Source of the DNA: Verrucomicrobia bacterium TMED44
GTDB taxonomy: Bacteria > Verrucomicrobiota > Verrucomicrobiia > Opitutales > Seribacteraceae
Length of the DNA: 13,558 nucleotides
NCBI GenBank assembly: GCA_002168015.1
Contig: NHCX01000096.1
Span: 1-13,558, forward strand
Direction: 5' to 3'
This document shows, in pieces, positions 13,284 to 13,558 of this stretch. How positions within the stretch are numbered: the first letter of the stretch is position 1; each line of letters starts with the position of its first letter. Under the pieces are notes generated by a model. That model had not been told where the DNA came from. It was given only the letters and a program-made list of their open reading frames with translations, and ran no database searches. A program made the translations under genes and the position numbers.

Positions 13284-13558
13284 TTAGGGAGCAGGAAGAA
13301 ATCGCTTGATTACTTCTTTTGTCAAAGCAGCGTAAGCCTGTGCACCAAGGCTTCTGGGGTCATACTCAAAAATAGTTTTTCCAAAACTCGGGGCTTCACT
13401 CAAGCGGACGGTCCGGGGAATTGCCGTACGAAAGACTTCATTCGGGTAGTGACTAGAGACCTCTTGCCAGACTTCATAGGAAAGGCGGGTACGGTTGTCG
13501 TACATCGTCATGACAATACCACCTAGTGAGAGACGCGGATTCGCCCCTGCCACCTTTA
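13284..13558 (-). CDS. parA: ParA/Soj-family chromosome partitioning ATPase, N-terminus off the right edge
   Basis: Only the last 91 or so codons are visible; the frame is open to the window edge, and the valine (GTG 13553) inside it is not the real start. ParA ATPases bind DNA with ATP and, with ParB, move chromosome origins apart. The visible part is the C-terminal third: A-N-P-R-L-S-L-G-G-I-V-M-T-M-Y-D-N-R-T-R-L-S, then V-F-R-T-A-I-P-R-T-V-R-L-S-E-A-P-S-F-G-K-T-I and Y-D-P-R-S-L-G-A-Q-A-Y, which is nearly diagnostic for chromosomal Soj/ParA. The Walker motifs lie outside the window. The next gene in the same direction is rnc, not parB as in most chromosomes, so parB must be upstream or elsewhere. 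It is the first visible gene of the parA-rnc-mfd-surA-radC run. Confidence 0.93.
   Translation of the reverse strand, partial: KVAGANPRLSLGGIVMTMYDNRTRLSYEVWQEVSSHYPNEVFRTAIPRTVRLSEAPSFGKTIFEYDPRSLGAQAYAALTKEVIKRFLPAP

Overview
The window looks like chromosomal DNA from a diderm (LPS-making) bacterium of moderate G+C. My best guess is a marine Verrucomicrobiota of the Opitutae/Puniceicoccales type. That placement is an inference from three things: an SNase-like secreted protein with a C-terminal HxxxC...CxxCGG tail, a small conserved hypothetical protein, and the mix of genes with almost no Shine-Dalgarno sequences. I could not test it by a search.

Layout. (1) 1-731: a reverse-strand gene runs off the left edge (243 codons visible). 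Its product is unrecognised but has a faint nuclease-like motif. Antisense to its visible end, 2-133 (+) encodes a short stretch that strikingly resembles the middle of a NodB-type polysaccharide deacetylase. (2) 831-1550 (+): a secreted staphylococcal-nuclease-like protein with an altered active site. (3) 1555-2862 (-): a small conserved hypothetical gene, a proline-rich gene with a C-terminal membrane anchor, and thioredoxin, closely packed and co-oriented. (4) 2917-5019 (-): an LptD/OstA outer-membrane LPS-assembly protein, diverging from (5) 5127-7301 (+): glycogen branching enzyme GlgB. (6) 7407-13558 (-): a tight run, transcribed right to left, of parA (cut by the right edge), rnc, mfd, a SurA-like periplasmic peptidyl-prolyl isomerase, and radC. 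rnc/mfd overlap by 4 bases, mfd/surA by 11, and surA and radC are 20 bases apart.

How the genes fit together. The right-hand run is a housekeeping operon for chromosome segregation, RNA processing, transcription-coupled repair and envelope-protein folding. SurA and LptD are a known functional pair in other diderms (chaperone and outer-membrane client), and here they lie within a few kilobases of each other. GlgB makes the alpha-1,6 branches of glycogen and stands alone. The left end is the least ordinary part: a nuclease-like ORF, an antisense deacetylase remnant, an SNase relative that has lost a key metal ligand, and an unusual proline-rich membrane protein upstream of trxA.

I see no rRNA, tRNA, CRISPR array, insertion sequence or convincing intrinsic terminator. 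Most of the window is conserved core genome. I did not find a clear new multi-gene system; the points that deserve a second look are at the left end.
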